Assembly: GCA_942486035.1 (NCBI GenBank)
Contig: CALNXK010000174.1
Span: 386,501 to 450,500 of the forward strand
Direction of reading: 5' to 3'
Length of the DNA stretch: 64,000 nucleotides
Source: Porites lobata
Lineage: Eukaryota > Cnidaria > Anthozoa > Scleractinia > Poritidae
Made by a program: the position numbers and the translations under genes. The stretch's first letter is position 1, and every line of letters starts with the position of its first letter. Below are positions 11,801-21,399 of the stretch, piece after piece. Under the pieces are notes generated by a model, which searched no databases, was not told the DNA's origin, and saw only the letters and a list, made by a program, of their open reading frames with translations.

Positions 11801-14800
11801 AGTAGTAAAAACATGTCATGCAAATGTCTTGCAAATGATCTATCTTTTTTCCATGTTGTCTGATAAAAGTAATAACCTTCAGTTGATTTGTCTTCATTTC
11901 AATGATATGATGAGTATTGTTATAGCAGATAAATCTTAGAGACGTCACAACATAATGCAAATAAGGTGCAGAAATGTGAGTCAGGGTGGCAGGTGCAAAT
12001 ACAGCTTGCCATTCGGGCATGTACTAGCCCAAAATTCATTTCAACTAGCACAAAAAACATGCAATTTTTGATGAGCAGGTTTGTTAAAAGTTCTTTTATG
12101 ATTTGAATCCCCCCGAAAAACATCACTTACCTATTGGGCAACTTAAGAACAAAACTCACCAGCATGATAGCAAAATCCACTAGCCCCAGGTCATTGGACA
12201 CTACTTTACTTGCATGCTGAGTGGTAGTTCTTTTTTTGGTTTACTCCTTTTCTAAGATGTCATTTGACGAACCCTAATCTTTAAGAGGCAGAAGCATGAT
12301 AGAATGTGACCTACAGTCCCTATCTTTCGTAGTCTGAAAATACTTGTACATGCTGTACAACCCTCTCTCTTTGATCACGTAGGGTCGATTTGGGGTCGAT
12401 GTAGGGTCTGTGAGGGGTCAATGTGGGTGCTATGTAGAGACGATGTAAGATGGATTACTATTTACGAAGGAAGACGCTCAGTAGCCATGCCTTCACTAAC
12501 ATTCTATAAAAGGGGGGTGCCACTCTCTGCAGTGTACAATCAGAACGGGCTCGGTTCAAACCAAAAATGTGGAAAAGTATAGCCACCATTACAGCCTTCT
12601 TCAACAAGGTAATAGAAATTTGCAAGCAGAAAGTGAAAAAAGTGACCTCTCCCAAGCTAGCCAAGGAACAGAGTCTTCCCAAGAAGAAACAGAGCACTAA
12701 CAGCCATGGTAAGGAGCTCTGGTTGGTTGACAAAGTTGTAATATTATTATGCTCTTTCAGCCATTATTTACTAATGAAAGACAAAAGACAAAAGGTCACA
12801 CAGTTTAAACGTAAGCATGATGAAAAGACCAAAAAACAGTTATTATTCTTGGAATAGGTCTAACAAAAAGTATTTGAGTTTTGTTGGCACTAGTTGAAAG
12901 AAGAACTCAAAATTTTACAATCATAAGACCTGAGGAAAACAAATATGCCACTGAGGAAATCACCACGACACTATTTAATAAACTACCATATAGGTAGTAC
13001 TTCATGGAAACCTGACTTTTGCATTATCTTTTGTTCTTTGCACAAACTTTACATGGTACAGCTATTATTTTTCCACAGACCATTTTACAGTTGCAGATGA
13101 AAACAAAAAAAATAATAAAAAATAATAAAATAATAATAATAATAAAAAAAAGAAAACAAGGTTAGAGTTTACCTTCTATTGGTATAACCCTTGCTGCTTA
13201 TTATGTTGGTTTTATGCAAACTAGTATTTTTAAGCATAATTTCCATAAGAAAAGGAAGCAGGTTTGTATCAAAACACGATCAAACTCACCTTAATTCACA
13301 TTCACTCAAAGACTAGGTTATTAAGCCCACAACTGTAATTAATGGCCTATTATCATAATTATGTAGCCATCTATAATGGGAAGACTCAGCTTGACACCAG
13401 AGCATAACTGTTCTGGCCTTCTTTGTTAAAATAGTACAGTGGAATTCTAAGTACAAGTAGGAAGTTTGCACTAGAAACCGTAACTTTTTCTGTGATTAAA
13501 GGGTCCTTCCAGCTTACACTTCTCTCATTGATAACACGGGGCTAAAAAAACTTAAATTCCAGTTTGCCCCTTGTGGCAAGCAGCTCTCTCATTTTGCTTG
13601 CCTGAGGCCACATTCTGCTTGTCTTACTTTATCATAGAAAATTAATGATGCACGTTGACAGTGCGAAGAAAATGTAAGTTACACAAATTAACACAAATTT
13701 TCCAAAACAATGTGCTCCTAACTTTACCTTATGCGAATTTGTTGCAATACAAACTTCTCAACATACATATCTATTAAAGGAAAAAACAGCAGCATTTCCA
13801 AGAAGAAGAAGAAAGACTGAATAAGTTAGCTATCCCCTCAGGACGGATCAATACGAAGACCAGTTGAAAGACATTTTGAACTTAATTCTAAAAGAAGAAC
13901 TGTCAGATAGTGACTCCGAGGTGTTGAGAGAGGAACTATGAGCAGACGAGGTTTTGTTATTGAAATAAAGGTGCTGTAAAACAACATTGATGTAAAATAG
14001 TGTGAATTTAATTAACACTGACAGAAATTAAGATGCATTAAATTAACGCGATTAATAAAGTGCATCATTAATTTCCTATAATAAGGTGGTTAATGATTTT
14101 GTTGGAGGATGACTTAAGCCTGAACCCTTGCCTATTGGGTGGGTAAGCTTTAGTTACATGCTCAGCAAGGTATGACTACCAGATTAGTTATGTACATTGA
14201 CTTATGCCATCAGTATGGAACCTAGGCCTGAAACGCTGGTATCTTGCCTGCAAAACTTCCCTAGTGGCAAGGAGTGAGGAGAGATGGCTGTATCCACAAG
14301 CTACATCGTTAAGAATGCATACTAATCCTGGCACCTGTGGTTGTCATATTGCTTGCTATTGTACCACACTTTACTTCTCAAAGAATTTTTAATATTACTT
14401 CACATTAATTGACCAATGGCATCACATTTACATTTATAATTAATTAACTGATGTGAGCCACAGATGTACATCATTAATATCAATCTCAATGGACTGCATG
14501 TGTGGATTCTTTTCTTCCTTTGCTGAGCTCGCAAACTGTAAAACCACCTCTATGTATTACTCAGCAAATGGTAAAGCTAGTTTTCAAATATTCCAGTGTA
14601 TACAGTTTGTAAGCCTGAGATAACAGCCAACATTTTGAGACACCACCAACTGGCTTTACTTCTCAGGCTAACAATTTGTATCAACACAAGAGAATCCATC
14701 CCCCTTAAAATGATAAGAAAAAAAGTTGTTGGTACCATATCGGTTAGTCACCCTATTCTCCCCGTAACCTTCAGTATCCCGTACGAACGACGCAACGCTG

Positions 14801-17078
14801 CCGCAGCGCTGCAGCAGTTCACTTTTATGGTTGCACAGTGCTTAAGCGTCTGTAAAGCAGTGCTCGTGAGTCGCTAAAGCAGAGATCGTCACATTTCGTG
14901 CACTGCGAAAGCGCTGCAAAATTTTGCCACGGTAAAGCAGCGGTAAAGCAGCGCTGCGGGCCGCTGCTTAAAAGCTGCAATGAGACTTAGATATAAACAT
15001 TGAAACCACTCCATATGACAACCTGAATACAAGCGACGCTTGAGGCTGCATTATCGCTGCACAACGCTGCAGATACCAAATAAGGACTTAAAGATCTTCA
15101 AAATTAAAACCCTGGAGAGCAAACCCGTACGAAACTTGCAGCGCTGTACGGCGCCACAAAATAGCTGTACAGCTAAATTACAGCTGTTTAGCAGCATTTT
15201 AGAAGCCAAACAACAGCTTAATCCAAGTTGCAGCGGGATGCAAAAGCGCTGGTGCTGCCTTTGAAGCTCTCGGCAGCAGTTTTGCAGCGCAGTTGCCGAC
15301 TTTCAATAGCTGCAGTAACGCTACAATTCAGCTACCTTGGATCTGATAGCACAACGTTCTTGAGCGCTCATAACATGAACCGCCAGAAAAGCCTTTTGCC
15401 ACAGATTACGGCTTTCATAACGAGAAAACTTTGACTGTACCTCTAAGAAATGTGAGTAAGCTTGTACGCAGAGAAGATCACTTATTGAATAAACCTCCAA
15501 ATTCTATGCTTTTGGAATAAAGATTTCAATAAATTTTATTCCGTGACTGGCGAGTGTGGGAATGTTATCGCTAATTCCCTGGAGACATTCTAGGCTGTAA
15601 TCTAATTGGTCGGCACTTTTGCATCAGATCACATTACATCGCTGGACAAACATTTGCGACCGTTGAATGAAAGGCGCAAACATTCATACATTGTAAGTGT
15701 TTAGCATCTAGTTCAGTGTTTCGAGGTGGAAGTTCTGTTGATGTTTTTGGATGGAACAGCTCAAAGGTATTTGTAAACAACGGCACTGTTCAGTGAATTC
15801 TACGCCAAGTACCGATTTAATCGAACCAGAGCAAGCAACACAGATACAAGAATCTGAGCTGGGGTACGCATGTATTTACAAGATTCAAACGTTCACGATG
15901 ATGTACGTTCCTTAGTCCATTGTAAATTTAACGACGACCAAGGTAAAATTGGGTTGATTTCTTTCATGAAAACAGTGACGGCAGATCGTGGATCATGGAC
16001 AAAACGTCAAGGTGAGCGATGTTAGGCTGTTGCAACGAATCAAAACATCATTTGGCTGCTGTCCGTGCAAACTTTATGTAGAACAATCGCTCTTATTCTC
16101 TTTATTTTAAAAAAAGATAAACTTCAATGTCGGCATGTTAATGGATGTTCTTACATTTAGATGAGTGACCGTGATTGCTGAATATTTACAAAGCGAGACT
16201 GTCGTAGATTTTTTATATGTCACCTGCTTTTGTAACGTGTACGCGTGAATACTAATAAAGTATCAGTTGCATTTTGTATTTCTTGTGGTTTTTACTCCGC
16301 TACTATAAGGCCTCTTGTCAACTCCTTTATTACCATGTCTCATGATTATTGTATTGTTGAAGTCTGCATTTCTTTTTTTTGTACAACTGTTCTTGGCAGC
16401 GCTTCACTAACGCTGCACAGCGCTGCATAAAAGCTGTTTATCGACCGTATGGCCTCGTGTGGCTATTTTTTTGCATCTTTACGGCAGCGCTCCTGCAGCT
16501 CTCAGTGTCGCTACCGCAGCGTTCACGCAGTCACAAAAATGCACTGCTGCAGCGAACGGAAAACAGCGTTCGTGCAACCTTTCTGCAGCGCTCGTTGCAG
16601 CGCTAATAAGTCGCTAAAGCAGCGCTGTTTTAACGTCTTCTGTATCGTACGGGATGGTACATCTGCTGAATGCTTTAATTCTCCCTTATGCATATGGGGC
16701 CTATGCATTATAGTGCAACTACTTGAACCAGGGCACTTGCGATTGCCCAATCCCAACCTCGCTTGAAAACAAAAGATTCTCAAGTTTTTTTGCAAAAAAA
16801 GGACCATTAACCAAGGCTGCTGCCCAACCGGCTCCCAGTCGCCAGGGGCGCCTACGTTCGCCCGTCGGTGACCAAAATTTCATACAAGGAGCCCGAACAG
16901 GTGCCTATAAAAACCTATGATTCTCATGCCAACTTCTGGTTAATGAACGACAAAATTCCCTACTCATTCTCAACTCATTCTCAAACCGCCGCCTGGTTAG
17001 CTCAGTTGGGAGAGCGCCGGTCTACTGAGCGGGAGGTCGCGGGTTCAAACCCCGGCCGGACCAACACTCAGGGTCTTT

Positions 17079-17111
<33 letters not shown>

Positions 17112-18757
17112 AATATCTGCAAACGGCTAGACTTTCTAGTCTTCTCGGATAAGGACGATAAACCGTAGGCCCCGTCTCACAAGCCCTTGCACATGTATTA
17201 AATCTGTGGGACGTTAAAGAACCCACACACTCTTCGTAAAGAGTAGGGCACGTAGTGCCCGGTGTAGTGGCCTATCTCACTTTCACACTCATGTATGGGG
17301 GCATCATTACTCATTCCTTCACTACTTGTAAACTGCACCTTAAGCAGTCTGGCAAAGTCCCCCAACCAGTGTTGTAAATTATCCCTGAAAAGCCCTGAGG
17401 GGAGTGGATAATAAGATATTTACAATTTAAAATTTACAACTCATGAGATGAAATTGGAAAATGTTTGGTGGTCGGCCATAGGCAAAAAAATATTTCTGCC
17501 GATAAAAGGTAAACATTAAAAATGCACTACACTGTACTCAAACATTTATGGGAACACTATAAACACTAAGCAAACATTACTTGAAGTAACAAAATAAAAC
17601 TGCCTAAGTAGTTAAGTGGTGATAGCTTAAGTGCTGTCAATGGCAAGAGACATTCCATTTTTTTATTGTGGAAGTGAATATAATTTATAATTTTTTTTCG
17701 CAACGATATGTTCAATTTTTTTTGGTATTCTGGTGGGGTACAATTGCTTTTTTTTACATAATAAAGTAGGGGTCTGGGGGCATGCTTCCCGGGGAAAATG
17801 TGAACTTTAGGCTGAACATCAGAAACGCTAAAGCAAAAATGACGGCAACGGCAACGAGAATAGCAAAAACGCTGGGGAGGTAAAAGATCGCTCAACGCAG
17901 TGGAAGAGATCCTTCGCCATAACTTCATATCTCTGTTACGGCGAATGTCCAAGATACTGTACTGCTTTAGCAGTAACCTAACTTATAACACCTAGCAAAG
18001 AGCTTATCAATTCTACTTAAATATTTACTTTTAAAAGTGCAGCCCCAGACCCCACAGATGCCGTCACTGCAAAACTTGAAAGAATTCTTTTGGTGACCCC
18101 CCCTTTGAAGCCATATTTTTTGGCATGTACCCTCTTCAAATCGACCAGCTCCCTCCCTCCCCCCAAGTTAAGAACTGAATTCCCTGAGAGGTCAGGTAAG
18201 TTCAAACGGTTTATAGTTTTTAAAGGTTGCATCATCTCTGGGACAAACGTTGATCTTCAAAAGTGACGAACTAAGGAATTAAAAATTTGAATCACAATGT
18301 ATATTAAGCTTTGTTCAGGAGAAAATTTCTTAAATCTACTTTTTGGTCTGATTCAAGTTACGGTTATTGAAACCCCTTAAGTTCGATGTCCGACCCAACA
18401 GAAGCAATCTCGAATTTAGAGCCTTCAAAATGCTCAATATTAAAGCTTACCTTTCAGCTTATCCTTCACTGTATCTGAAATATGTTGACTCCATGAAGTT
18501 GCCTCCTCTGAGTTATACTGCTTTCCAGACAATTCCTCATTCAAAACATCATGAATTATTGCTTTAACAGCAGCAGGGCGAAATCTATGAACACAGTACA
18601 AGCTTACAGTTACATCACATATTAAAAGCCCAACGTAATCAGCACAACTCTACGTTTTTCAACTGTTCTGTTTGGTTTAAACAGGCCAAAAGCTTTTTAC
18701 TTACTTATGCTTGAAGTTAGGACGTATTTTATATGAATTTGATAAGTCCTCAGGCAT
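8753..18757 (-). CDS. DYNLT2B: dynein light chain Tctex-type 2B (gene span, last exon missing)
   Basis: DYNLT2B (TCTEX1D2) is a light chain of cytoplasmic dynein-2, the motor for retrograde transport in cilia; it dimerises and binds the intermediate chains. Four exons join without a frame break (phases 2, 1, 2, 0) into 107 residues: MPEDLSNSYKIRPNFK, FRPAAVKAIIHDVLNEEL, then DRYKFIVQVVIGEQRGEGVK, then CRCLWDSDTDNYAQDIFMN. These match the family's order: the IRP start, FRP...VK.II..VL.EEL, DRYK.VVQVVIGEQRGEGV, and CFWD.DTDNY..D.FMN. The usual end, about 15 residues starting DSLFC, should follow at phase 0 but was not found below 8753. Introns are 120, 6,955 and 2,609 bp. The largest holds another small gene on the opposite strand and a transposon. 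Confidence 0.88.
8897..9071. mobile_element. MITE of the CAGGGGCGGATCC family, copy 1
   Basis: A 175-bp element with inverted ends CAGGGGCGGATCCAGG / CTAGATCCGCCCCTA, flanked by a direct 5-bp duplication CAAAA (8892-8896 and 9072-9076). A second copy at 42559-42723 is nearly identical inside (ACTTCAACAC(T/C)AATAAACC, GAATACCAGTTGTATTAGAA) and also has a 5-bp duplication. A 5-bp target site plus these ends suggests a hAT-related or Transib-like source; the superfamily is uncertain. It sits in DYNLT2B intron 3. Confidence 0.85.
9167..9504. mobile_element. inverted-repeat element of the CGAATAAGCGCCG family
   Basis: AATGATCGATTAAG at 9167-9180 is mirrored by CTTAATCGATCATT at 9491-9504, and the flanking inner segments (GCCGCAGCGCTTATT and AGCACTGCGGTGCTTATTCG) also match. 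The element is 338 bp long and lies in DYNLT2B intron 3. It has no transposase. Confidence 0.65.
9505..11425. other. DYNLT2B intron 3, remainder
   Basis: Non-coding apart from the two MITEs noted. A short inverted motif GACCGGTCAAC / GTTGACCGGTCAAC lies near 10036-10083. The frames on both strands at 10639-10987 overlap one another and resemble no protein. Confidence 0.4.
11426..11495 (-). CDS. DYNLT2B: DYNLT2B exon 3
   Basis: 70 bp after the acceptor attcattgcag and before the donor gtaagt. It encodes ELELDRYKFIVQVVIGEQRG followed by EGV, the central beta-strand region that is the most conserved signature of Tctex1 proteins. Its phases (1 in, 2 out) fit exons 2 and 4 exactly. The family usually has EMGFDRYK where this copy has ELELDRYK. 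Confidence 0.88.
12504..12513 (+). promoter_or_regulatory. TATA box
   Basis: CTATAAAAGG lies about 54 bases before the ATG at 12567. A pyrimidine/CA-type start (CTCTCTGCAGTGTACAATC) lies about 20-35 bases downstream of it. Placement inside DYNLT2B intron 2 on the opposite strand suggests a nested gene. Confidence 0.45.
12567..12708 (+). CDS. putative first exon of a small lysine-rich protein, nested gene
   Basis: The frame runs MWKSIATITAFFNKVIEICK and then a lysine-rich tail ending QSTNSHG, up to a consensus donor (CATG/gtaagg). Joining it to the acceptor ctattaaag at 13780 would add KNSSISKKKKKD and a stop, for a protein of about 60 residues. An upstream TATA box and a downstream AATAAA support a transcription unit. 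Alternative frames in the last exon also look protein-like, so the true splice form is open. I do not recognise the product. Confidence 0.35.
13780..13986 (+). CDS. putative last exon of the nested gene, with poly(A) signal
   Basis: It follows the acceptor catatctattaaag. All three frames hold short plausible peptides: one gives KKKKKD then stop, another ERLNKLAIPSGRI, another DQYEDQLKDILNLILKEELS with an acidic end EVLREEL, which would need a different acceptor (ctatcccctcag at 13839). AATAAA at 13964-13969 marks the likely transcript end. Which frame is translated cannot be decided from the sequence. Confidence 0.3.
13987..14775. other. unassigned part of DYNLT2B intron 2
   Basis: No exon or clear repeat was found. 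The region around 13080-13150, upstream of the nested gene's end, is an A/AAT-rich simple repeat. Confidence 0.3.
14776..16655. mobile_element. DNA transposon with CAGCGCTG-rich ends
   Basis: The outer ends are TATCCCGTACGA (14776) and TCGTACGGGAT (to 16655), inverted. Inside each end lies a few hundred bases packed with the palindrome CAGCGCTG and variants such as GCTGCAGCGC and GGTAAAGCAGCG (about 14790-15350 and 16390-16640). Repeated sub-terminal motifs of this kind are common in DNA transposons, where the transposase binds them. The middle, 15440-16370, lacks the motif and shows no transposase. A second CCCGTACGAAACTTGCAGCGC at 15125 hints at a nested or rearranged copy. The target duplication is unresolved. 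Confidence 0.65.
16991..17300 (+). mobile_element. tRNA-derived SINE
   Basis: The head resembles a tRNA with an A box (TTAGCTCAGTTGGGAGAGC, 16997 on) and a B box (GGTTCAAACCC, 17042-17052). The anticodon arm is poor and no CCA-side stem fits cleanly, so a functional tRNA is unlikely. The body runs through GGACGATAAACCGTAGGC, GGGACGTTAAAGAACCCAC and GTAGGGCACGTAGTGCCCGG, which I associate with SINEs in cnidarian genomes. It is transcribed by RNA polymerase III in principle. It lies in DYNLT2B intron 2. Confidence 0.75.
17301..18240. other. probable repeat remnants, DYNLT2B intron 2
   Basis: It contains a small inverted pair GTTGTAAATTAT / ATTTACAAC (about 17371-17445) and a minus-strand stretch (17566-17952) whose sequence (GTTGCCGTTGCCGTCATTTTTGC) looks repetitive, not coding. 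No gene is supported. Confidence 0.3.
18451..18584 (-). CDS. DYNLT2B: DYNLT2B exon 2
   Basis: 134 bp between the acceptor tgttcatag and the donor AAAG/gtaagc. It encodes FRPAAVKAIIHDVLNEELSG and then a helix ending in SDTVKDKLK, the N-terminal helices of the Tctex1 fold. It enters at phase 2 and leaves at phase 1, which fits both neighbours. The plus-strand frame overlapping it is a shadow. Confidence 0.88.
18705..18757 (-). CDS. DYNLT2B: DYNLT2B exon 1 (coding start)
   Basis: The ATG at 18757-18755 opens MPEDLSNSYKIRPNFKH, and the exon ends CAT AA before a consensus donor (gtaagta) in phase 2. IRP close to the N-terminus is typical of this subfamily. The next exon supplies the third base, giving KFRP. 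An AT-rich stretch with ATGGCGGC at 18832-18839 lies just upstream on the plus strand; it may mark the promoter, since such motifs are YY1-like, but that is inference. Confidence 0.85.
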
Positions 18758-19406
18758 TTTTTGGTCTTTAAACAAATAAATTCATTCGATGATTCTTCAA
18801 AGATTCTTCAGTTGTTGCAGACTTCTTCAAATATGGCGGCGGACATCTCGACAACTTGTCGCCTTGACGACAAAAGGAAAACTAGCACCCAGTCCTTCCC
18901 ATTTTTCCCCAATCCTCTGGTGATAGAATTTTTCCTGAAAAACAATGGTGAAAGGCTCTTTTTCCAGCTTTAAACGCCATGAAAGATTTTTTTTACAGTG
19001 TAGTAATTTTTTTCGCCAGGTGTTTCCTTGCAATAATATTTTCCTCGAAATCAGGCTGCAGGATATTTTTTTTTCTGAAATCACCCATCCCCCCCTCAAT
19101 AGTCAAATGGTCGGCCCCTAAGATGCAACATATATTACATGCCAGAAGTTTTGGTGGGCCACAATAGATGGAGTCAATTTACGTGTGACAGGGTATGAAA
19201 CTGTAATCAGCATATACTGTAAAACAATTCTTTGCAGGTTGACATTTTAACTGTAATATTTTAATATTAAAAAATTTTAAAAAATAGCCGTAAATAATGA
19301 TGAGAGGTTCTCACTTGAATTGTGTTCGTTTTGTACGAACGTCGATTCGCTTGATGACAAACAACACTCTACAACACGGCTTATCACAGATGTTTTTTAG
19401 ATGTTG

Positions 19407-19579
19407 CAGTGGAACCCCATTAAAACGGTCAGCATTGGGCCAAAAAAAATTGGCCGAATTAACGAGGGTTTTTTTCACAAGAAAATGTATGGCGGTTTTT
19501 GTCAGGCAGCCAAAAAAAGTGGCCGTAAAGACGAGGAGGCCGTATTACGGCGAGGTGGCCGAAATGCGGAGTTCCACTG
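19407..19579. mobile_element. MITE of the CAGTGGAACC family, copy 1
   Basis: 173 bp with inverted ends CAGTGGAACCCCATT and GGAGTTCCACTG and a TA following the right end. It shares its interior with the copy at 20003-20155: a GGCCAAAAAAAATTGGCCG-like hairpin, TTAACGAGGGTTTTTT, ACAAGAAAATGTA and GGCAGCCAAAAAAA. Confidence 0.75.
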
Positions 19580-19829
19580 TAATAATCAATTCCCGAACAA
19601 AATTAGCGCATTGTAGACTGTGAGCGGTCTCTCTTTTTCTTCGTGCGTTTCGAATCGTGCTTTAAGTGAATTTTAGCCCTTATTTTATTACCTTACAAGT
19701 TATTAATTAATGATAACCTTATATGGAACTCACAGTCGTCAAAGGTCTTTGAGAACGACGTTTTATCTAGAGAATCTATTTAAAAAAGTATCTAGCGGTG
19801 TCAAAATTCTTCGCTCATTTGTTGAAGTA

Positions 19830-20185
19830 GACCAAAATATTTACAATAAAGCCAACAAGAGCACCTCAATGTGGCACCCGTAGGTTACGGATTTTTTTGC
19901 TTTATAGGAGGGTACATGATAATCAAATCCCTCTTTCTTGCGATCGGCTAAAGCTATCCCCATGATCTTCAAAAACGTTTTAAAAGTGAATGAAACCGTG
20001 CCAAAGTGAAACCCCGTTAATACGGTCACCATTCAGCCAAAAAAAATTAGTCGTATTAACGAGGGTTTTTTACAAGAAAATGTAAGCGGTTTTTGCTAGG
20101 CAGCCAAAAAAAATGGCCGTAATCAACGGGGTGGCCGTAGGGCGGGGTCCCACTGTATTATGTTTGAAGTAAAATTGCATTTCAA
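19830..20185. repeat. dispersed repeat family B, copy broken by a MITE
   Basis: The segments before 20003 and after 20155 match 24540-24690 in order (TTTACAATAAAGCCAACAAGAGC, ATCAAATCC, CTATCCCCATGA, then AAATTGCAT.TCAAAAG). The intervening bases are the CAGTGGAACC MITE, so the repeat was present first and was then split. Confidence 0.6.
20003..20155. mobile_element. MITE of the CAGTGGAACC family, copy 2
   Basis: About 153 bp with ends (A)AAGTGAAACCCCGTTAATAC and GGTCCCACTG and a TA after the right end. It is inserted in dispersed repeat family B and is similar throughout to 19407-19579. Confidence 0.7.
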
Positions 20186-20344
20186 AAGGGTTTTCCTCGG
20201 TGAAAGAACCTGTAACCTTTTTCTTTGTTTCACACCTTTTGTTTTTCTAGATTTTATTATGTTGACTTCATTGTTTCCTTTGTTTCACATCACTCGTGAG
20301 TTTTCACGGGTTCTTACACTGATAGGCTTTTGTGATCGACTGTG

Positions 20345-21120
20345 CTAGCATAATTTTTAGCATAATCTGGGAAAACGAGCATAATTTTTAACTTTTTTTT
20401 AAAGAAAAAGCACTGATAGCATAATCTGTTGTTTTCATTCCACGTTGTGAAAAATTGTCGTAATTTTGTACTGAATATACTTCTACTTACTGAATTGTGT
20501 TTCTAGAAAGTTTCTTGAGGTGAGACGACTTGTTATAAGTCGCAAGTTTATCTCTGCATAGACGCTGCGCACTCGTCATGAAGTTGTTAGTGTACCATAT
20601 AATATTAGATCTGGCCAAGAAACGTCTACACCCTTACATTAGAACGAAAAGAGCAAATGATTTTATTACTTTTAAATTTTTAGATTAGTTTCATTACATC
20701 TTGTATATATCATAGTATTATTATTGTTAGTTTTATCACTTGACAATTTAGTCTTTACTGCAAAGAGTGGAATAAACGATGTTTGTTTGTTTGTTTGTTT
20801 GGTCGCTGTCATGTTTCTTAGTTTCAGGCCCTATTCGTACGACTCAGTAGCGAGCTGCCTGTAATGTAAGATGAAAGATGGCGCCCTCCTCTCCGAAGAC
20901 TTGTGTTTACCTGGTGTTCAGCCTTTATTTCGCTTAAGGCCAAGCGGCATAATTTAAATGAGAGGAGCATAATTCAGAGAAAAAAGCACAATTCCGGCAT
21001 AATTTCCAAGAACTTTGAACACTGCCAGGAGCATAATATGCTCGTTTTTCGAGCTGCATAGGCGTACGGGCCGGGGGGGCGAGCCCAAAGTTTGGGCAAC
21101 TCAGATTTTTTGGACAGCAC
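20345..21120. repeat. GCATAAT-rich repeat
   Basis: The motif AGCATAATTT or GCATAAT occurs repeatedly at 20348-20430 and 20947-21040, in the second block alternating with GAGGAGCATAATTC and ending near CATAGGCGTACGGGCCGGG. The spacing is irregular. It looks like a decayed short interspersed repeat, not a regulatory array. Confidence 0.4.
20690..20800 (+). repeat. non-LTR 3' end with GTTT tail
   Basis: An AATAAA at 20771 is followed by five GTTT units (20781-20800). This resembles the 3' terminus of a truncated non-LTR retroelement. Confidence 0.4.
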
Positions 21121-21399
21121 GAGAAAATTTGGGCAAAGCCAGTTTTTAAAGACGTCTCCATGTTTTTAGTATTATTTTGAAGAGATCAATATATTCTATT
21201 TTAACCTGAAGTTGGCGTAATAATCCAGTTACATTGACACGAGAGTGTCTGCCTAGCACGTGACGAGTTTCTGGTTGTAAGGGAAAGGTATCATATGCTG
21301 ATTTTTTTTATTGTTGGGCACTGTACTGCAATGGGCTATTTCCACTCGTGAATTTATTAGAGTAAACTTCCGCCTAACTTTCTAGAATCATCTCCGCTC

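Noticed and set aside
16991..17064. Functional tRNA gene
   Set aside because: A and B boxes are good, but the stems are poor and a SINE body follows directly.
20345..21120. Regulatory array of GCATAAT sites
   Set aside because: Irregular spacing and repeat-like surroundings suggest a decayed interspersed repeat.
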